Shown: piece after piece, positions 32,181-37,402 of the stretch
How the letters are laid out: the number at the start of each line of letters is the position of its first letter
Numbering within the stretch: the stretch's first letter is position 1
Origin: Trachelipus rathkii
Lineage: Eukaryota > Arthropoda > Malacostraca > Isopoda > Trachelipodidae
Direction: 5' to 3'
Assembly (NCBI GenBank): GCA_015478945.1
Contig: JABUQX010113556.1
Span: forward strand, 1 to 37,402
Length of the DNA: 37,402 nt
Made by a program: the position numbers and the translations under genes
Notes under the pieces: generated by a model
What the model was told of the DNA's origin: nothing
The model's input: the letters and a program-made list of their open reading frames with translations, nothing else
Database searches by the model: none

Positions 32181-32590
32181 CTATTACTTCTAAATGAATA
32201 ATAATAAAAATAATAATTAATCAATAACAATAATAATTATTAATTAATAAATAAATAATAATGAATAATAAATAATAATAATAACTAATAATAATAATCA
32301 TAGTCAATTAAATACATAATACATAATAAATACAGAAAGAAGGATAGAAAAATAATAAATAATAATAATAATGAGAGGCGACTTCAACGCCCATCTAAAC
32401 TCATTAACTATATTCAGGCGACTCCAGTAACTTTTTACTACTCCGGCTCTCTCTTCTCTTCTCTCTCTCTCTCTCCTCTCTCCTCTCTCTCATCTCTCTC
32501 TTCTCATATACTCTATACTATATATAATATATATAATATATATATAAAATATATATATACTATTATACTAGTACTTATATATATATATAT
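32181..32590. repeat. (AAT)n, (CT)n and (TA)n microsatellites
   Basis: AAT-type repeat at about 32190-32370, CT repeat at about 32440-32505, and TA repeat at about 32510-32592. Only about 70 bp of unique sequence lie between the first two. Confidence 0.9.
32371..32409 (+). pseudogene. Possible LINE endonuclease fragment (GDFNAH motif)
   Basis: The unique island between microsatellites reads MRGDFNAHLNSLT on the + strand. GDFNAH is the metal/catalytic motif of apurinic-type endonucleases of LINEs and is rarely seen by chance. Only about 13 codons are visible and no flanking domain sequence survives, so this is weak. Confidence 0.3.
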
Positions 32591-32592
32591 AA

Positions 32593-33009
32593 GATTATAT
32601 TTAATCTAACAAGGTCTCCAATTAAAACGTATACTTATAATAACAAAAAACAATTAAGCAAATTAGCTATATAATATTTAAAATCGCCGTCTAAATTCAC
32701 AGATGCCGTCTTCGCCATCCGATATGGGCACCTAAACAGCCGCCATTTTCTAATGGACGGTCTAGACAGCTGGTTATTACAACAACGAATTTTTGCAATT
32801 CTAGGCATATGTATGGATGAATAATTAGATCATGGCAAGAAACTTTCGCAAGGAAAAATAAGAATCTTTTTCTACTGCGTATACATTACTGAAATTGGCG
32901 CCCTCGAAAATAGTAGCGCTTCCATATAAATGTATAACTCGTGCTGAGCACGAAGAATAGCCACGCAGTGCAGGAGAGTCGCCTCTGACTATATTATATC
33001 TAACTCATA
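32593..33009. other. Unique sequence with small palindromes
   Basis: TCGTGCT (32939-32945) and AGCACGA (32947-32953) form a 7-bp inverted repeat around one base. CCGCCAT and ATGGACGG near 32740-32760 pair with one bulge. No gene recognised. Confidence 0.5.
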
Positions 33010-33415
33010 CTTCACTCCCCCTTACGTATAATAGTATATAACATATATATATATATCATATATAATAGCTGATATTACTATATATAACTACTACTAAATT
33101 AATTAATCATATACTGATCATATCAATCTATTACCTAATTAGTGCACCAGTATTTTCACTAATTATTACTACCTAGATATAGTAGCTATTAAACTTATAT
33201 ACTACTACTATTATATACGATATATTCTATAAATAGTACTTATACTATAATATAATATAATTATATAATATATATATTATAGTATATCTACTATATTAAT
33301 ACCATGCTACCTATTGATCGATTCCAATATTTTTGGTGATTCATCAGTATAATACATAACCGTACATATATACTAGTATATATAAATATATATATATTAT
33401 ATATTAGCCATATAT
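33010..33415. repeat. Degenerate TA-rich microsatellite
   Basis: TA/TAC/CTA-rich imperfect tract with a short unique island near 33300-33360. Confidence 0.8.
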
Positions 33416-33509
33416 TACACGTACGCCCTAAAAAAAATCTATTTTTAGCATCTTAATCCAAATACAAATCTTAATAGTTATACAATTCATCGCTTAAGCT
33501 GAATGGGAA

Positions 33510-33529
33510 CGTGAACAGTACTGTTCACG
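33510..33529. repeat. Perfect 20-bp palindrome
   Basis: CGTGAACAGTACTGTTCACG reads identically on both strands with no spacer. It contains GAACA/TGTTC half sites like those of steroid-receptor elements, but they are separated by four bases rather than three. A related GTTTCGTTCACGAAA string recurs at about 33909-33923. It may be a transposon-binding or regulatory site, or chance. Confidence 0.7.
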
Positions 33530-33644
33530 AAACGTCCTGTTTAATAAATATACATTTTTTTTTGCTACCTTTAGGTTTTGTTATTTAGCCCTGATAACTT
33601 CTGGACACGTAGGGTGTATATAACATTATAACTAGTATTTTACT

Positions 33645-33664
33645 ACTATATAGTATATATATAT

Positions 33665-33735
<71 letters not shown>

Positions 33736-33775
33736 GTATATACTATATAGTATATATAATATATTAATAATATAA
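33645..33775. repeat. TA microsatellite
   Basis: TA tract, followed after an A-run by a short GT repeat at about 33786-33800. Confidence 0.9.
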
Positions 33776-33975
33776 AAAAAGGCAGTGTGTGTGTGGGTGT
33801 GCTGCCAGAAGAAAATGGGCCATTTCATATACGAAGTACCCACTGATGGAACTAATAGGAGAAAATATACCTCCTCATTCTATAACATAGTATGATTCGT
33901 TGTTAACCGTTTCGTTCACGAAAAAAATACAGCTCCACAACCCAAGTCAACGGTATAAGTTAAATTGCGACATAA

Positions 33976-35170
33976 GTCTGTTTTACCACGGAATGCTTAT
34001 TGTCAGCAACTATGTGATTCTGTGACATTTTTTTTCGAACCTGGATGGCAATGCGGATGGGGTTATTGGCTGTGACGCCCCTGTACTCACCACCGCCATC
34101 CCAGCCCATCGTCCACGACATTTCTCCCGTCTCATGACGCAAACCCGTCAACCAGATCAGCACGTAGGCGGCGGCCCGAGCTTGCCTCTTTCGCACGTTC
34201 CAAGCCAACTATTGGAGCAACACTGGCCGGCGGGCAATCTCCAAAAAGGGGATGAACGCCGGATGCACTTCTTTGCAACGCTTTCTGCTACATCATTTTG
34301 GTTTACTGATAAGACGACCCCCACCGGACATAGGAACATTCGTACGCGACTTCTGCGGGACAGTGTAATACGGAACAGAAGGTGTCCCATGTAGTCGGTG
34401 GTGGACGGAGAATAGTTAGAGGCAGAGAGAGGTGACGGAACTCGAACCAGATTATACTTTCAGTAAGGAGAGCATGGCCACTCCACAACCAGAAGAGACG
34501 AGCACGCCGTAGGACCCAGGAGGAAATTAACATTCAAATATACACAAAAGATCCTCCGCGAAGGAAACGAAAGACAGCACCCAATACACAAAAACGAGAA
34601 ATGGTAAGGCGTGGCGGGATTACTGGGAATACGAATATACAAAATAATTAATACTACCTAAGCCCTATTCTAGCTACTACCTGAACCTCCTCCGAACTAC
34701 CGGTCAATCCCTTCCCGGAATAGGTTTCTGAGAGCTTGCTCCTTGAGGACCTTGTACCCGCTCCCATATACATACACAACCGTCCACAAAGGTGTGGTTT
34801 CAGTTGGATGGCTGTTTCCAGCTCACTTTGCCTAGAGGACATGCGCACCTGCTTAATATAAACTTAGCGTTCGCCTGACGAGGGCATAGGGTGGGGGCAG
34901 GCATTGTCACTTAAATGCCTCCAAAAGCCGGCGGTCACAGAGTTACAGCCGGAGACCATACACACCCCCTTTTAAACTTTTGCATGAAAGAATCAAGCAA
35001 GCTTTTGGGATGCCGACATAAACAGCAGCAACATTATGGAATGCCTAGCAACGGTGTCCGTTTTTTACGGAGAGGTGCCATGCGTGCATTGCATCAATTT
35101 CTGGGGGCTCACTTTGACACCTATATGTAACCAAGGTATCTGTTGTATGTATAATGTCCTTAAATAAAGA
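33976..35170. other. GC-rich island of unknown nature, possibly coding debris
   Basis: About 1.2 kb of roughly even base composition with no microsatellite, in contrast to everything around it. Overlapping open frames of 60-86 codons occur on both strands. On the + strand a frame through about 34360-34610 is open for some 80 codons and very basic (RRARRR, PPRRKRK), and another (34915-35130) ends in a stop followed about 33 bp later by AATAAA (35163-35168), like an mRNA 3' end. No frame matches a family I know. Candidates are a DNA transposon, an endogenous viral fragment or an exon cluster. Confidence 0.4.
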
Positions 35171-36415
35171 TATGCAATCTTACTTTAGTATGGCCGCGAC
35201 TCTCATGCGCTCGCCATACGTATATACACCACTCCTCGTCATGGTTGCGCTCGAATTCTGCCTAGATTTAACTCCAATTAACAGAAGCGTTCTACCGAGC
35301 ATACATGTATAGAGTTTTATGCTCCATGTATTTCATCTCCTAACATGTTTACCGCGCTCTAATAGATTTGAGGATGCGATGTATGGTTCTGAAGGACGGC
35401 TTAAGCGAGTGCAAGATGAAAGACGCAGTTTGATCCGGCTAGATGAGACCCTAATTAAAACAGATGAATATAACTCATCAAAAATGATAATGAACTAGAT
35501 GGGAAGATTGGATTAGAGATATATAACTCTCGAATAACTATAAGTATATATACTCCATATAACTAACGTGAGCTATAGTGAAAAACTAGCACTACTACTG
35601 GAATACGATAAAAGACGTTGTACGTAATAAATATCTACTAATATATTCATTAATAGGGAAAATAACAAACGTATATAAAAATTACCTAATTTAAGATTTT
35701 TATTTTTCTACTCATATATGCACCCTCCGACTTCTATATATATAAATGACAAAAAAAAAAAATATAATAATTTTAAAAAAACTGTTAAAAAAATGCATTA
35801 AAAAGTTATGAAGTCACCCAATAGAAACTGCAAGGATCGTTGGTCAAGTTCCCCAATTTCCATATTTGATTGTGAAAATCAAATTGAAGATACCAAGTGC
35901 ATGGCACACAACATAGTTTGTCTATGGGGACGGACCCCCGGTAACCTCCGACCGCGGGTGGAATGGTGGGTAAAACAATTGAAATGATTTTCCTGGTATA
36001 ATCAATCGTTAAGGAACCCTATATAGAAACAAATTCCCCAATCTAGCACCTTTAAAAGCAAATTGACATGCAATTAATATATAAAAGCCAGAATTTTTAC
36101 ATAAATAATTTATTCCACCAAGTGTTTTCATTTATTTTGTATAGTGTCAATGTTATATTTTTCTTTACAGATCGTTTTCAAGCATTCATAAGTTTCATTA
36201 AAAACTCACCTGAGAGCTGATTGTCCCGTTTTATTGACAAGGACCGTCCAAAGGTCCAATTGCGTGAAATAAATATGAAAGGAGTCTTCATAACATTTTT
36301 AGTGCCATTTCTTGCGTTTTTTTTTTTTACAGCTTTAATGCAAACAATATTCATAAGTTATAGGAAACATCAACAACTTGTGTAATATTAAATATGTAGT
36401 ATTAGGTCCATCAAA
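35171..36415. other. Unique sequence, no gene recognised
   Basis: Moderately AT-rich. A GC-rich patch at about 35925-35970 (GACGGACCCCCGGTAACC) and two pyrimidine-plus-ACAG strings resembling splice acceptors (ends near 36170 and 36332) occur, but the frames after them stop quickly and no donor or domain supports an exon. Confidence 0.45.
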
Positions 36416-36545
36416 TAGTATACTAACCATATATATATTACTATATTATATACAGGGTACATAGTATTAAATAGTATATATATATATATATATATATAAT
36501 ATGGTATATATATATAAGAACGAAAATATATATAAATATATGGCG
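36416..36545. repeat. TA microsatellite
   Basis: TA-rich tract with a pure run at about 36475-36498. Confidence 0.9.
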
Positions 36546-37402
36546 ATATGCGTATGGTAGTAAACTTAGAGACTAAAAATCTCAATTTGTTTATTATAGT
36601 AATTTTATTAGTCTATTTTTAAAGCGAATTTGTGTTAGTTTTATAGATGTTTTAATTAACATGCGTCTTAATCAGACGCTTCATTACTTCGAATCTTGTT
36701 TACAAATGTCAACTGGGAGAAAAGCGTATGTAAAGAATATACCGGTCTAAAGGTAGTAGATATATACTATAAGTATTTATTATAATATATATATATATTA
36801 CTAACCTAATTATAAACAAATATAAGTATATACTAGCGATATATAATATATACTCTATATATAATATATATACTATATATATACAATTATGGAAGTGAAG
36901 TACTAGTTTATAAGTAAGAAGCGTCAGCGTCCACACCACAAAGATTTTCGCGAGATGAACTGATTAGGCAAAACAACATTCAGATTAGAAAGTATAACCT
37001 TAATTGTTTCTCTTAAGTTATTTTTTTATAAAATAATATACAATTCTGGCAAGATATTTCTTTACATCAACGCTCTATATAACTCCACTTATTAGAGTAG
37101 GTAGAGGCTAGTAGATAGTGATGATAGAGAGTGATATATTAATGACAGTACGCATAGTGATATAGTACGTGAGTATAGGCATGAGTAAATATATATAATA
37201 ACTGAGTGAGTAGTAGGAGTGATAATAAGTATATATAGATGATATATATATAGTAGTTATAATACTATATAAATAGTATATATATAATAGTAGTAGAGAG
37301 AGTAGTAGTGACGTATATATAATATTGACCTTTGTTTTAAGTATATATACTTACTATAATAAATATATAATATGATTATAATATAGTTGCAATTATATAA
37401 TG
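36546..37402. other. AT-rich sequence with TA and TAG-rich tracts
   Basis: TA tracts at about 36775-36890 and 37180-37320; the latter is interspersed with GTAGTAG and GAGAG units. Minus-strand open frames here are low-complexity Tyr/Ile translations. No gene is seen. Confidence 0.6.

Noticed and set aside
36160..36345. Two splice-acceptor-like strings (polypyrimidine plus ACAG)
   Set aside because: Downstream frames stop within about 20 codons and no partner donor or domain was found; such strings are frequent in AT/T-rich DNA.
1..37402. CRISPR arrays, bacterial operons, rRNA or tRNA genes
   Set aside because: No regularly spaced identical repeats, no tRNA cloverleaf with intact A and B boxes, and no rRNA-like sequence was seen. 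All coding signals are eukaryotic transposable elements.

Overview
The window looks like a non-genic, transposon- and microsatellite-dominated piece of an animal nuclear genome. It is very AT-rich. Long (TA)n blocks recur every 1-2 kb, together with (GT)n, (CT)n, (GATA)n and (AAT)n tracts, and every recognisable protein fragment belongs to a eukaryotic transposable element. No host gene, rRNA, tRNA or CRISPR array could be supported. The apurinic-endonuclease fragment of a LINE (minus strand, about 26860-28140) resembles, as I remember them, elements that are abundant in decapod crustaceans. With the microsatellite load this makes a crab- or shrimp-like arthropod my best guess, but that is an inference without a database search.

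Layout. 1-7770: AT-rich unique sequence cut by TA and GT tracts, with several short GC-rich hairpins. 7973-8393: a decayed Penelope-like reverse-transcriptase fragment (+). 9783-9870: a hAT-type transposon end. 10330-10500: a Ty3/gypsy integrase relic (-). 11240-17430: non-coding sequence and microsatellites. 17434-18650: a hAT transposon end followed by its transposase C-terminal half (-). 19640-24640: the main feature, a Ty3/gypsy-like LTR retrotransposon on the + strand. It has gag with one in-frame stop, zinc knuckle, aspartic protease, RNase H and integrase. The reverse-transcriptase core is not visible, and an extra fragment with a second retropepsin-like domain lies between RNase H and integrase. 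25359-26750: a second hAT end plus degenerate transposase (-). 26860-28480: the LINE endonuclease fragment (-), cut off before its RT. 29156-29275: a small hAT-like MITE. 29432-29745: a 314-bp element with about 28-bp terminal inverted repeats and a hammerhead-ribozyme-like core on the minus strand. 31340-31480 and 33980-35170: GC-rich islands of unknown nature. The remainder is TA-rich.

The elements do not work together as a pathway; this is a graveyard of mobile elements inserted in and beside each other. Many reading frames break at homopolymers, and the dinucleotide repeats show frequent single-base slips (for example CTCTCCTCTC, GTGTGGTGTTGTG). Part of the apparent decay may therefore be uncorrected long-read sequencing error. 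The items most worth a second look are the inverted-repeat element with the hammerhead-like core, the mosaic gypsy element without RT but with two protease domains, and the unexplained GC-rich island near 34-35 kb.
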